64,000 nucleotides of DNA from Chaetorhynchus papuensis. Taxonomy: Eukaryota > Chordata > Aves > Passeriformes > Rhipiduridae. How positions within the stretch are numbered: the first letter of the stretch is position 1; the number at the start of each line of letters is the position of its first letter. Under the pieces are notes generated by a model. That model was not told the DNA's origin, did no database searches, and saw only the letters and a program-made list of their open reading frames with translations. Positions 1 through 11,804 of this stretch are shown piece by piece. Position numbers and translations under genes: made by a program. The DNA lies in assembly GCA_013396525.1 (NCBI GenBank), contig VWYX01001136.1, positions 62,001 to 126,000 of the forward strand, written 5' to 3'.

Positions 1-1616
1 TTTTACACTGTCTCTAGTCAGCCTAATTTGTCTTGAGGTACAGTGCTTAAAATGGATACTCTGCTTCAGCTGCAGCAGCAGTAGATGACCTTATCTGTTT
101 TTTACATGCCCCACATCCAGAAGTTTTCCACAGCAGTAGGACACACTCAAACTCAGCAAGTGGTCTGTGATAACCCCCAAACTGTATTCTGTGAACTGGT
201 TACCAAGCCACTACTGTATTTTGCCACTTACTGTTCCTACTTACCTGCTCTTCTTCATAATTTAGTAAAAACAGATGCACTTTCTTTATTTCTGACCAGT
301 TAGTCAGGATCTCTTTAAACTTGAAGGGCTTCTCAGGCCTGCAGTCCTGTCAGGTTGGGATTGGCAGCACATTTAATCAACACATTGTTGTGTTATTCAA
401 GTTATTGATGGGAATGCAGAACGGTATCTGACCTTGTGCATTCAATGCAAAACCTCAAACCCCACTTGAGTCATCTTTTTTGATTTGACAGGGTGCTACT
501 GATGAGTAATCCTGGAATAGTTTTCTAACCACTCGTGCCTTCATACTGCTGTAACTGTCTAGACCATGTTTTCATCATTTGACTATTTCAGTGTTGTGTG
601 AGTTTCAAAACCATCACCAAATCAACGTCTATCATATTAACACTTTCTTCTTTTTCCATAAGACTAGTCTAACTAGCTGAAAAAGGAAAATTTGTTGTTT
701 ACAGATCCATGCTAGTTGGATTTATTTTTTGTATCCTCCTAAAGTCTCGGAATTTGTTTTCAATATTTTTCTGGGAATAAGAGTTAAGCTAAGTGGTTAC
801 AATTCTCTTTTTCAGAGATGCTTCTTTTTCTATCAGATAGATGCTGTCTGTCTTCAGTCTCCTGTGGCTACTTGTGCTGGGTCTGGCCAGGATGAAGTTA
901 ATTTCCTTCATAGCAGCTGCTGTGGTGCTGTGTTTTAGATTTGTGACCAAAGCAATACTGATAGCAAAGCAATACTGATACTACACCAATATTTTAGCTG
1001 CTGCTGAATAGGGTTTGCACAGCATCAAAACCTCCTCTGTTTCTCACTCTGCCCCTCCAGTGAATATGATTAGGGTTGCACAAGAGCTTGCGAGGGGACA
1101 TAACCAGGTGGATGACCCAAACTAACCAAAGACATATTCCATACCACATACCACCTGCCTTGCTCAGGAGTAAATGGCAGAGGAGGGGATTTAGGGAGGT
1201 TAGCTGTCTTTTGCTTGGGAATTGGCTGGGCATCAGTCTACCATGGGAGGTGGTGAGTGATTGCCATTTCATCACTTTGTTTTGTTGTCTCTTTCTTTCA
1301 CTTCTGCTTTACTTACTAAACAATTTTTATCTCTGGCCACAAGTTTTCTTGGTTTTACTCTTCCTTTCCTCGTCCTCTGTTCCTCCAGGGCCTGTAAGGG
1401 GAAGGGAATGACTGGCTGGATGGTGCTTAGCTGCCTGCCAGAGCTAACCTACAATAGTTCTGGTATTTCCAGAAGATATTTACTCATAGTACTGTCATTG
1501 CATTAGTTATATTAGTTAATAAATTAGTTAAAAAACAAATTCTTTATGCTGTCCTGCTTCAGTCAGTCTTCAAAATAATGTGGTTTTTTTCTTACTGTGT
1601 TAATGTCACATTTTAG
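1..1616 (+). other. SPRYD7: SPRYD7 intron 2 (partial)
   Basis: This stretch lies upstream of the first SPRYD7 exon in the window and ends in the acceptor at 1611-1616 (TTTTAG). I searched it for the preceding SPRYD7 coding exon, the part of the SPRY domain before the Ile-Trp-Gly-Ile-Gly segment, and did not find it. Exons 1 and 2 must therefore lie before the window. The only other recognisable content is a degenerate LTR at about 865-1456. The short open frames here look like chance frames. Confidence 0.8.
865..1456 (+). mobile_element. Diverged avian endogenous retrovirus solo LTR
   Basis: The block starts near TGTGCTGGGTCTGGCCAGGA (873) and runs through GATGAAGTTAATTTCCTTCA, CCCAAACTAACCAAAGACAT and ATTCCATACCACAT. 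It ends near GGATGGTGCTTAGCTGCC and GCTAACCTACAATA. This order of landmarks matches an LTR type I know to be widespread in bird genomes and usually attributed to ERVL-like elements. No internal gag/pol-like region adjoins it, so I call it a solo LTR. It lies in SPRYD7 intron 2 in the same orientation as the gene. Both edges are approximate and I could not define a target-site duplication. The family label comes from memory. Confidence 0.6.
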
Positions 1617-1783
1617 GGATTTGGGGTATTGGAGTTGCAACCCAGAAAGCAAACTTGAATCAAATTCCACTTGGTCGAGATGTCCACAGCCTGGTGATGA
1701 GAAATGATGGAGCTCTCTACTATAACAATGAGGAGAAAAATAGGTTACCAGCAAACAACCTTCCTCAGGAGGGCGATGTGGTG
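1617..1783 (+). CDS. SPRYD7: SPRYD7 exon 3 (SPRY domain core)
   Basis: SPRYD7 (also C13orf1/CLLD6) is a roughly 196-residue protein made almost wholly of one SPRY/B30.2 domain. Its molecular role is poorly defined. This 167-nt exon starts after TTTTAG, supplies the last two bases of a split Gly codon, then encodes 55 residues beginning IWGIGVATQKANLNQIPLGR and ending EGDVV. It is followed by the donor GTGAGT at 1784. By alignment to the human protein as I remember it, it covers about residues 75-130. Differences are few and conservative, for example DVHS for DMHS and LYYNN for LYHNN. The frame is open and splice phases match exon 4, so the gene looks intact here. Confidence 0.96.
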
Positions 1784-3443
1784 GTGAGTTTCTTAAGGCT
1801 TCCTTACTTCCTCACCTGTTCCCAAATGCCTCTTATTTACACCTCTGTGCTCAGACTGGCTGTTGTAAGTCAAATTGTTCAGCTTGCATCTCCCAGTTTG
1901 GAAAGTGCTGGGATATAAATTCCTGTTGTGTTCAAATGGATCAACAGCCTGGATATGGGTAGACTTTGTTCTTGGTACTGATAGGTTCCTAATGAGGGAT
2001 GGAGTTGACCAGAGTTTGAGAAATAGTTCCTAATGCTCTATTGCAGTATCTACCTGACTGGTAACTCCCATCACAAGGATCTTGCATTGTTTGAGATAGG
2101 ACCTCCCTGAACAAATAATGTGCTGGAATGCATTACATGGCTATGCACCATGCCCAGCTGAACTCAAGATCCCTTAGCTAACTGGTTAATGATTACAAGG
2201 ACAGAGGGGAGCAGATGATGGGTCCTGGGTGATAAATTAATTGTACTTTTAGCCAAACTTGTGTAGTTTGTGGGGATATTAAGTGGGAGGGGGGATAATG
2301 TTAAGTGGGAAAATGATTGAGAATGAAAAAAAATGGAGAATCTTATTAAGACCTTTTTTTTTTTTTTTTGTACCTTACTGCTCCAGGTTTCTCAGAACAT
2401 CTTTAAGTGACTTTGTTCAAAATGTTGTGTTTTTAGTGCTGTCATTTTCTCCATGTCCTCTTACTTATTTTCAAAAATACACGAGAGCGATGCAATGAAG
2501 TTGAGAGCATTTATCACCCCTACTTTTTCATGCTGGGTAACTTGCCTCTCTGTAGCCATGGTTAGAAATGCCACTTTTAGAAGCCCCAAACAGCTAAGGT
2601 TGGCATCTCCACCCTTTATCTTCAGATACTATACTGTTCTTTTAATCCCCTTCTGAAATTGTTTTTTGAAGGGTTGCAGGGTTTGGTGAACCTAGTGTGG
2701 TCTGAGGAGCTTCAACTAATCACAAAAAAAAGTAACTGATATGTTACTGCTAACTCCCCTGTTTCCATAAATATCAATTTATTTTGTTCCGTCATGAAAA
2801 CACATTCTTGAAGTTCTGAATGACCACACAAATTGTCACACTCACACATACCAAAGCAGTGAGAAAAATCCTTTAGCTAACAGATAAGTAAGTTACTATC
2901 TTGTTAGTGTTTGCTTTCTGCACTGTGGTCAGCATATTTATAGCATAGTGTGTGAAACCACGGTCTGTTGTCGCCAGCAGAGTAAATGAACTGAGGGAGG
3001 TTTCCATATGGAAGTGTGGAAGGATAAACTTGATTCATGGCATCGTTATTTATTAAAGTTATTTCAACGAGAAGATACAAACAAGAAGATTGCTAACTGC
3101 CTAATACTCAAAATCATTGAAAATCTTGTGTTTCTTTAGCATGGTGAAGTTTGGAAATTTGTTTTGTAAACTCAGGAAGATGCAAAGTGTATTGTGCAGT
3201 ACCGTGCTGCATCCCAACTGAGCAGGCGTTAAGGAATCCCGAGTATTTGAAAATACAGATGTTACTGGTCATTTATTAACTTCTAGTCCTTGGCAGGAAT
3301 ATGTCAAGTGAGATTTCCTAGGATGCTGGGGTTTGCTTAATGGTGTTAAAATCTGCCTGTGGCTAAGAAAACTAAGTTAAGTAACAGTCTTATGTGTATA
3401 ACTTGTTGATACTTTTTTTTTGTTAATTTTCTGTACTTCGTAG
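1784..3443 (+). other. SPRYD7: SPRYD7 intron 3
   Basis: The intron is bounded by donor GTGAGT (1784) and acceptor TTCGTAG (ending 3443). It is AT-rich and contains an uninterrupted T run at about 2350-2368. I see no recognisable CR1 or LTR fragment and no further exon. Confidence 0.85.
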
Positions 3444-3546
3444 GGCATTACATATGACCATGTAGAATTAAATGTATATTTAAATGGCAAGAACATGCAT
3501 TGTCCAGCTTCAGGAATCAGGGGAACTGTCTATCCAGTGGTCTATG
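3444..3546 (+). CDS. SPRYD7: SPRYD7 exon 4 (SPRY domain)
   Basis: This 103-nt exon encodes 34 residues plus one base of a split Val codon. It begins GITYDHVELNVYLNGKNMHC and ends with TVYPVVY, matching about residues 131-164 of human SPRYD7. The acceptor is TAG|GGC and the donor is G|GTAAGT at 3547. The start is phase 0, which fits exon 3 ending on a complete GTG codon. The end is phase 1, which fits exon 5 starting with TT. Residues typical of a SPRY beta-sandwich (YDH, LNGK) are present, and no frame damage is seen. Confidence 0.96.
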
Positions 3547-6029
3547 GTAAGTCAGAGATTTTCAAACTGTTTCACATTATGGACAATATTTTCATTCCAG
3601 TTCTCTTTTGTGAGCTGTGTATTCTTCTCACTTAAATGGAACACACATCAATCATCTATTCTTGGCAACCGCAACAATTAATTGCATGAAAATTCAAACC
3701 TGGGAAATTAAAAAAATATATATTTGCCTCATTTTTAATGCTGCTTAGTAAGACAAAAAGCAGTGCTTACAGTGCCCACATCCAGCAAGCTGGGGAGTTG
3801 CTGCACTTAGTCTAAAAGTTGAAGCAGATGGCAGACTTGTGGGTTAATGTGATTTATCTATGAGGCTTGATATTTGTGCCTTTTAATTTCGCATACTTCA
3901 TGAATGCCTTCAGTGTTATATAGCAATAGAATTGTTGTTTGTGGTTTTTTGAATTTCCTGTGCAGTTTCTGCCTGTTGCCTCTTGTCCTATTGCTCAGCA
4001 CCACTGAACAGTGCCTGGATCCACCCTCTTGGCACTCTCCCTTCAGATATTGATAGATATTGATGAGGTCCTGTCTCAGTCATCTCTTCTTGAGACTGAA
4101 CAGGCCCAGCTCCCTCAGTCTTTCCTCATAGGAGAGATGTTCTAGTCCCCTCATCATCTTTGTAGCCATCCTCTGGACCTGCTCCAGGAGCTCCATCTTC
4201 AGTGTATCTTTATTCCTATGTGAGCCTCATCTAAGTAGTAGCCAAAATAATTTTGGTGTCAAGGATAACCCTTAGCTATGGGGATAATTTTTAATTTCAT
4301 GGTGAGTTCCTAATGAACTGTTGGCATGGTCCCATTTATATCTTGATACATTTTGATTGATACGGAATTTTATGAACAGGAAGAAAACACTCCGGATGTG
4401 TTGTATAGAGTCTTTGCAGTGTATCAATGCCGCTGGTGAATTACTTGCTTCCAAGCCGTGAGAGTGGAATCCTGTTGTATGGTCAAGTTGCGATGTGTCC
4501 TTTAGCCACGTGATGGCGCTGCTAAAATGCTGTGGCAGCTCCGCGGGCTCTTCTCGTGCAAAATCTTCACGAGCAGCCGAAGAGTTACTGGGTGGCTGCA
4601 TCTTCCCTGTATTTTGGAAGGGGTGTTACAAAGCATGAAGAATGAAGGTTGCTTTCAGAAAATACTTGGTGGCATGTTAGCCTTCTGCTAATCTTTTTTC
4701 TCTGACTGAAGTTCCGCGCCTGGGGAACGCAGTGACCTTTTATTGCCCAGCTCTTTTTGTCTTCTTCCACAAGTGGGCATAATTTCATCATAATTATCAT
4801 GTCTCCTACATATAGCTATAACTTGAAGCCTGCAAGTTGCTTTTGTACAGTACTTACTTGGTATAAACTTTAACTATAAATGTCCTTAATTTAATGTGAA
4901 CTTCTTCTAGTCCTGTGGAAGGATTTGGCCATGGAGAAGAGAGTTTCTCAAGCATTTACCCTATTCAGACTAGAACTATAGATATCTTTTTAAAAGGAAT
5001 ATGATAGATCAGGCAAATGCAGTGTCAAGCTTGAGAAGATAAAACAAAAAAAATGGACTTAAAGGTTACTCCCCACAGCAGCTGTACCTCAGGCACTTTC
5101 ATGGAAGGGAGACATAAACACTGCATAAGTACTACAGAGCTGTACAAATACACTGATAGGAGTTTTCACAAAGCCTAGGAGGGAAAAATTCCGACCTTGG
5201 GTCTGAGATAGCTAAATTCCAAAATATGGAGATGAAGTTTTTCTCGTTTGAACTAATATTGATAATCTGCCAGGTTCATCTCGGAATTTATCTTTGAAAG
5301 AGACCTTGCTTTTCTGACTAGTTGGGTGTTTTAGTTTGCTAGTGAAGTACACAAAAGCGTTGCTCTGAAAATACTCAGCAGTTTGTTTTTTATATTCATA
5401 TCATATTTATATCATTGAAAGTACTGTTGCAGGTATGTCGATTATGCAGGGGGTCGAAATCTGGAAGAATTTTTGTAAAAAAAAAAACACATTAACTTCC
5501 AACTTCAAGAAGCAGTCAAAGAAGCTCTCTTTGGATCAGCTAAAACTGATGGTTTGATACCAACCACTGCAGACTTCTGAAACCTTGTCAGCCTCCAAAA
5601 ATCCACTGTACACAGCTGAAACTCCAGCAGAATTAGGAACAGAAAAATATGCACATGAAGAGGTGACGTCCCTGAAAGGTGTATCTGGTAGTGTCCTTAA
5701 TCCATAGGTTTCTGGTGAAATAGAGTAGAAAATTTGGAATCAATAGCCTGAAGCTCTGCTAACACTCCCAGTGAAATTAGATGTTATCACTGACTTCACC
5801 AAGGACCATTACCAAGTAAACAGCAGAAAAGAGAGATGATTTTCTTTCCTGGCATGGGGCCTTACCAAATTCATTGAAGAGATTTCTTTTAATGGTGTAT
5901 ATGTAATGGATGTATTGAAGGAATTCTTCATGGTTTGAGCACAGTCTACAGTCTAGTAAGGTGGTGTAATAGAGGATCAAACTGTAAGTGTTCCTTCTCT
6001 AACTTCTTCTTTTTGGTTCTCTTCTGCAG
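3547..6029 (+). other. SPRYD7: SPRYD7 intron 4
   Basis: The intron lies between donor GTAAGT (3547) and acceptor CTTCTGCAG (ending 6029). It contains a reverse-orientation CR1 fragment at about 3950-4215. A short stretch at about 5427-5568 reads like the decayed remains of a coding sequence. The rest is ordinary AT-rich intron with no further exon that I can recognise. Confidence 0.85.
3950..4215 (-). mobile_element. CR1 LINE 3' fragment
   Basis: Read on the minus strand, this has the typical CR1 3'-region order: GGAGCTCCTGGAGCAGGTCC, then ATGAGGGGACTAGAACATCT, then a GGGAGCTGGGCCTGTTCAGT block. On the plus strand these appear as CCTCTGGACCTGCTCCAGGA and TGAGACTGAACAGGCCCAGC. The terminal ATTCTGTGA-type repeat is missing, so the piece is truncated at both ends. 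It sits in SPRYD7 intron 4 antisense to the gene. Confidence 0.85.
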
Positions 6030-6127
6030 TTGATGACAGTGCCATTCTGGATTGTCAGTTCAGTGAATTTTATCATACACCTCCACCCGGGTTTGAAAAG
6101 ATCCTCTTTGAGCAGCAAATCTTCTGA
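6030..6127 (+). CDS. SPRYD7: SPRYD7 exon 5 (C-terminus, stop)
   Basis: This is the last coding exon. It supplies two bases of the split Val codon, then 31 residues beginning DDSAILDCQFSEFYHTPPPG and ending FEQQIF, then TGA at 6125-6127. It corresponds to residues 165-196. With the two preceding exons the model reproduces exactly the 196-residue C-terminal numbering expected from the human protein. The acceptor TTCTGCAG follows a strong pyrimidine tract. No frameshift or premature stop is seen, so the gene's 3' half is intact. Confidence 0.96.
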
Positions 6128-6427
6128 ATGTCTTCATACTGAGAATTTGCACCCTGCACTGTTACAAAAGCTTTGTCATCTTGAAGCCTCACTTTACTTT
6201 TTAGGAAACATATCTGTATTTTTAGTAAGTACTTGTGACTGTTGTCTGCAGAATAAATATGTTAACTGCAACACCAGGTAAATGTGTTGCCAATAAGAGT
6301 TTTCTGGCAATGTTTTGTGGTTGAAAATGAGTGTTTCGGGGCAGGGTTTTCTCTGACTTGTAGTTGATGCATAAGGAGACTAAGGGATATTGCTGTTGTC
6401 AGTATTACATTCAGTATTCTGAATAAA
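6128..6427 (+). terminator. SPRYD7: SPRYD7 3' UTR with candidate polyadenylation signals
   Basis: Two canonical AATAAA hexamers follow the stop codon, at 6252-6257 and 6422-6427. The first is followed by GT-rich sequence at about 6310-6345, a reasonable downstream element. Which signal is used cannot be decided from sequence alone, and a longer UTR running past 6.4 kb is possible. Confidence 0.5.
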
Positions 6428-7423
6428 CTGGAGCTCTGTAAGGCAAATAGTTCTTACTCATAGGATAGCTATGAAGATGGGTAGTTCTCATGACTTTTTC
6501 CCCCCAGCTTTTTTCTCACAGAAATTATGTAATTTCTTTAAAGGGTGCACTGTGTTTCTAGTCTGTGATCTGGAGTTGTGGTATCCCAGTTGTGCACAAT
6601 GACTAATAATACAATGGCATAACTAGCAGCTAGATACTTTTTTTTTAGCAAGCTGTAGGTTAATCCATTCCTTCAATCCTAGACCAGCAAATATAACTTA
6701 TCTTTTCATTCTAGCTTTTCATTTGCTTTTATTGTGACCAAAAAAAAAAAAAAAGGAATATTTTCTAGAAATACTTTTTTGTTGAACCTTAAAAAGTGAA
6801 CCCGAACACTACCTGTGTTTTTGAGGACCACCACGCTGTGTTACTCTGGTAAGAGAGTAAGTACAGGTCACTCAACTTGGGTAAGCAAAGATCCAGGTGA
6901 AGGGTATGAGATGTTATGGTGAAGCCTTACATCTGAACTGTAAATTAGATTATTCTCTTATGGAATAGCATATTTAATTTCTTCGTGAATCATTTATTAA
7001 CGGCTAAGACATTGTTCTAAAATGTGATGCCCTTGAATATACATTGTGAGATGCTATTTTTTCCCCTCTTGTCATATTTAATATACTTCCTAGAAGAATT
7101 TTTATTGTAAAAAAAAAAAGTCTTCATACTGAATGTTTGTGTTTTGGTTTTGGCTTTTCCTGGGTTAATGTGTTTGCATAAATGATTTTATTTAAATATT
7201 TTTAGAAATTACCTTATTCTGAAATTTTCAAATACAAACTGCTTTCTCAAAGCCTTTCACCTTAGGATTTACTTCATCTGTCTTAATTCTGTGCCCATGT
7301 TTTCCTTCCTTTTAGCTTTGCTGTCACATGACAGTATTGGGTAGAACTTTTCAACCTTGTCAGCATTATGGTATAAAGCTTGGGAGATTAGAGTGCAATT
7401 TTATCATTTCCCTTTGAAATCTG
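6428..7423. other. Intergenic or distal SPRYD7 3' UTR, no gene seen
   Basis: This is AT-rich sequence with short poly-A and poly-T runs (for example around 6741-6754 and 7109-7119). No conserved reading frame or recognisable repeat was found. It may include the distal part of the SPRYD7 3' UTR. Confidence 0.5.
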
Positions 7424-8268
7424 CTCAAATCAGAATAGGGTAATGAGAAATAAAACCTAAATCCTAAAACACCTTGCCCCCACCCCTCCCTTCTTTCTGG
7501 GCTAAAATTTATTCCTGATTTGCTCTACCTCCTTCCCCCAGCAGCACAGAGGGACAAGGAATGGGGGTTGTGGTTGGTTCATCACATGCTGTCTCTGCTG
7601 ATCCTTTCTCCTCAGGAGGAGGACTCCTCACATTCTTTCCCTGCTCCAGCATGGGTCCCTTCCTTGGGAGGCAGTTCTCCAGAACTTCTCCACTCTGAGT
7701 CCTTTCCATGGCCTGCAGTTCTTCCTGACGTGCTCCAGCATGGCTCTCTTCCACTGGGTGCAGTCCTTCAGGAACAGACAGCTCCAGCATGGGTCCCCAT
7801 GGGACCTGTTCTGGGTCACAGCCTCCTTTGGGCATCCAGCTGCTCTGGGTGGGCTCCTTCACAGGCTGCAGGTGGATCTCTGCTCCCCCATGGATCCTCA
7901 TGGGCTGCAGGGGCACAGCTGCCTCCCCATGGGCTGCACCAGGGGCTGCAGGGGAATCTGGTCTGGCTCCTGGAGCACCTCCTGCCCCTCCTTCTGCACT
8001 GACCTTGGTGTCTGCAGGGCTGTTTCTCATGTTCTCACCCCTGTCTCTGGCTGAAATGGTGTAGCTTTTTCTCCCACCCCTTTTTAATCTGTTATCCCAG
8101 AAGCTTTACCACTGTCTCTGCTGGGCTTGGTCTTGGCCAGCAGTGCATCCATCTTGGACCTGGCTGGCATTGGATCTGTCAGAAACAGGGGAAGCTTTTG
8201 GCATCTTCCCACAGAAGGCACTCCTGTAGCTCCCTGCTACCAGAACCTTGCCATGCAAACCCAATACA
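7424..8268 (+). mobile_element. 5'-truncated large avian LTR (copy 1)
   Basis: The sequence from TCAAATCAGAATAGGGTAAT to CAAACCCAATACA is clearly homologous to 33227-34140. Shared landmarks in the same order are GAGAAATAAAACC, a C-rich CACCTTCCCCCCACCC block, GGAGGACTCCTCACATTCTT, repeated CTCCAGCATGGGTCCC units, CTGCAGGTGGATCTCTGC, and CACTGACCTTGGTGTCTGCA. This copy lacks roughly the first 185 bp of the family, judged against copy 2. The long open frames on both strands here (up to 173 codons) arise from the stop-poor GC-rich repeat and are not genes. No retroviral internal region is attached. Confidence 0.8.
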
Positions 8269-8879
8269 GCTTCCACACAGCCTGGGCTTTAAATGTCTGA
8301 TGCAGCCCTCCAAGTCCCAGGTTCCAGGGATTGCCTGTGACCTCTGTCTGAGGCCAAGAAAAATGGCCCTCTGTCCTTCCCGAGGTGTGCTGGCTTGGAG
8401 AAGCTGTGCTGCCAACTGGAGGAATCCAGGAGGCGGTGAGCAGGCAGCACATCAGAGAACCTGTAAGGGAGACACACAGGATCTTCTCTGAGTCTTAACA
8501 GCTTGAGGAGCTCATCTGTACAGACCCCATCCATAACAGGAAATACAGCAGTGTCTGCCTTGCATTAACAAGGTAAGCAGAAACCTCTGGAGAGGAGCAT
8601 GGATGGAAGCTGGTGTCTTCTGGCACCAAGAGGAATGTTCTTGCCACACGTATGGGTTTACAGCTGCAGAACAGGTTCATTGCCCTCGTAGTTGAGGAGC
8701 TAGATGAGCATGGGGACCTGGGTGGTGGATGATACCTTGCTGGTGAGAGGAAAGGGAGTGAGAAGGAGAAAGCACTAATAGGACAAGTCAGTAATTAACT
8801 ATAGATGTAGTGTTGGGAACATCCCATAAAATCCTAATAGACAGGTTGTGGTTAGAGCAGAGAGATGGACTGAAAACAG

Positions 8880-9895
8880 GATGAGTGGCCAGGCCCAGAG
8901 GGAGGTCAGTGGCACAAAGTTTAGTTGGAGGCCAGTAACCAGCGCTGTAGTCCAGGGTCAGTACTGGGTCTGGTGTTCTTTAACATCCTCATTAATGTTC
9001 TGGATGATGGTGCAGAGTGAACCTTTAGCGAGTGTGCAGCTGACACAAACCTGATAGGATTGGCTGATATGCCTGAGGGTTGTGCTGCCATCCACAACAG
9101 TTTGGAGAAATGGGTTGGTTGGGAACTCATGAAGTTCAACAAGCAGAAGTGCAAAGTCCTGCAGTTGGGAAGAAACAACCCCATCTGTCTGTACAGGCTG
9201 AGGACTGTGCATCTAGGAAGCAGCTTGGCAGAAAGGGACCTGGGAGTCCTGGTGGACAAGTTGAACATGAGACAACAGTGTGCCCTTGCAGCAAAGAAAG
9301 TGACTGGTATCCATGGCTGCATTAGCCAAAATATTGCCAGCAGGTTAATGGAGGTGATCCTTTGCCTCTACTCAGCCCTGGGGAGGCCACACCTGGACTC
9401 CTGTGTCCACTCCTGGGCTCCTTGGTTCAAGAGAGACAGGGACACACTGGAGAGAGACTGAGGAAGGGCCACAAAGATGATTAAGGGTGAAGCATCTCCC
9501 CTATGAGAAAAGGCTGGGAAAGCTCATGCTCTTCAGCCTGGAGAAGAGAAAGCTCAGGGGGATTTGATCAGTGCATAGAGACACCTAAAGGGAGGGTGAG
9601 AAGAATGCAGAGCCGGGATCTTTGCAGTGGGTCACAGTGACAGGACTAAAGGCAATGGGCAGAAACAAGTGCAGGAGGCGTCCTCTGAACGTCAGGAAAC
9701 ATTTTTTACTCTCAGGATGACTGAGCACTGTCAGAGCTTGGCCAGACTGGCTGTGGAGTCATCACCCATGGAGATACTCAAAAGCCAACTGGACGTGGTC
9801 CTGGGTAACTGGGTCTAGGTGGCCCCGCATGAGCAGGAGGGTGGGACCAGATGACATCTGGAGGTCCCTTCCCAGCTCATCTATTCTGTGTTCAT
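8880..9895 (+). mobile_element. CR1 LINE, 3' part of ORF2 plus 3' UTR
   Basis: The forward-strand frame at 9060-9461 keeps the C-terminal CR1 ORF2 signature, with KFNKQKCKVLQLGRNN, AERDLGVLVD and a RPHLDSCVHSWAPWFK block. Upstream, 8905-9060 aligns with the region before it (VLYNILINVL-type and ADD-like segments) but is frameshifted. Downstream come the CR1 3' landmarks GAGAAGAGAAAGCTCAGGGG and CTTCCCAGCTCATCTATTCT near the 3' end. The element is 5'-truncated, as is usual for CR1, and is inactive. The left edge is approximate. Confidence 0.85.
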
Positions 9896-11804
9896 TCAAG
9901 TACTTCATGTGGAATTACATTTCTCATGTTCGTGGGTAAAGGAGGAAGTATTTAAAGAAATTCTAATCACTATATCTAACTGCATCCAGCAAACAACTCT
10001 TCTTTGAAGACTGCTGTGGTTAAGAGTATTTGCCAGTAGAAGCTGCTGCCTTGTAGACTTGCTTTGTTTTAAAACAGAGAGAAGGCTGTCTTCATCAAAG
10101 CTGGTGTTTGAAACGGAAAACATTTTGGTAAATGTAAAATACTCAAAATAGCTGCTACATTCACCAAAAATATGGAAAGAGCCTGCTTTTGTAGCTTAAA
10201 TTTGCTCATTTCTCATCTTAAACAGAGTAAGATACATTTGTAATACTTCACAATGTAACTGCATCTCTTCTGTAAAAGTCAGAAAACTTCCTGTTTTATA
10301 ATTGGTGACACAGGAAAACTACAAAAAAAAAAAAAAGAGGTGAATAAAAGCTTATTATAATCTATTCATTAAAATTGAAAGAAAGCCCAATTTTCACCTG
10401 AAAATAAGTTTTGTGGAGAGAGTTCTTAAAAGAAGCAAGGCTAGATTTAGCTCCATTAGCCACAGAAATAGAGTGTGACTTAACCTGTGTCTCAGCCTGT
10501 CATTTCAGCACCTGGCAATGAATCCAGATGTTTTCCCAGATGTGTTCCCAGTCCCAATTCTGCCCAAAGAAATTAGATGGGATACCCATTTCTAAAAGTT
10601 GCATTAGAAAGTAAATTTCAGTTAAGATTTAGCAATATATTTATTAGTAGCAAATTTATTTTAATATGAGTGAATCATACTTCCCAGTGAAATGGTTGAG
10701 GTATTTCCACTAATTGTTTATACCCAAAATATTTTCTTAGTCTTTGAATGTTACAACTTTGACACCCTGTCTCTTTGAGTACAAAACTTTGTATTGACTA
10801 ATGTTTCCTGAGTCCTTTTGACATTACACTGTGGCAGCAAGATATGAAGTCTGAAACAGACTTTATTTCGCATCTACAAACCGATAGAAGGGACAGGACA
10901 CCTAATGCAGGTTACATATAGGTCAGAGGAGTCATTATTTTTATAATGCTGGAACTGTTTATGGTGCTTTCGGGGTAGATGAAATCAGGTAGTACTATTC
11001 CAACAAGATTAAAATCCTAATTAGATACTAGAAGGCTAGAAACACCTGTTAAGGATTGCCTGAAAAGGTGCTCTTACACACAAAATCAGGATGCAGTGCC
11101 ATGGATTCCCTGCAAAGAGAAACTTCGTGCTGTGCACTGGGTCCCTTAAATGCCATTCAGCACAGTTCTAATCCCACGCTTGCAAAGAGCATTCAGAGAT
11201 GGCAGGACATGGCATTCAGGTGCAAATGTTCATGAGAATACAGACTTCCATGAATATTCAGGCTGTTTTCCTTTCCCAAAGGCTTTCTTGGGAGTTCACT
11301 GTCATTCATACAGCTGTGTGCAAAAACAGCAGAAGGAACCAAGTTCTATAGTGGGAATTTCTTTACTTTGTCTGAGTTCTTAGATTATTTTTGTATACTT
11401 ACTCATCTTTCTTACCAGTTTGTGCTGATGTTGCTTTGCATACTGACAACCAGTCAAGCTCATGGCTGAGATGAGGTTCCACAAAGGTCCACAAGTAAAT
11501 CAGTAAAACATTGTTTCTTACCTTTCTCTCTGAATCCAGGTTTTAAGCCCAAGGATCCAGCCTCCCAAGTTACCTAAGGTGTTCAAAACCACCGTTGCTT
11601 CTGGAAATGGAGTTAACTATTGCCCCTTGCTTTGGTGAAGAACTGCTTGCATAAATGTGTCCAAAATTAAGGCACTAAGGTATTTACAGGAAGCCTGTGA
11701 CAGAAGATTTGGAACAAATTTAAGTGCCTCTTCACTCCTCTTCAGTGTTCCTTCCCTTGCCCAGTTCTGCAATAAATTACTTTCCAGTACAGATACCTTG
11801 GACT
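9896..11804. other. Intergenic, no gene or clear repeat seen
   Basis: This is AT-rich unique-looking sequence with a poly-A run near 10322-10335. Its short open frames show no recognisable family, splice context or codon pattern. I see no repeat that I can name. Confidence 0.5.

Noticed and set aside
7509..8054. 160- and 173-codon Pro/Ala/Gly/His-rich frames
   Set aside because: Both strands are open because this is a stop-poor LTR repeat. The same pattern recurs at 33.5-34.2 kb in the second copy.
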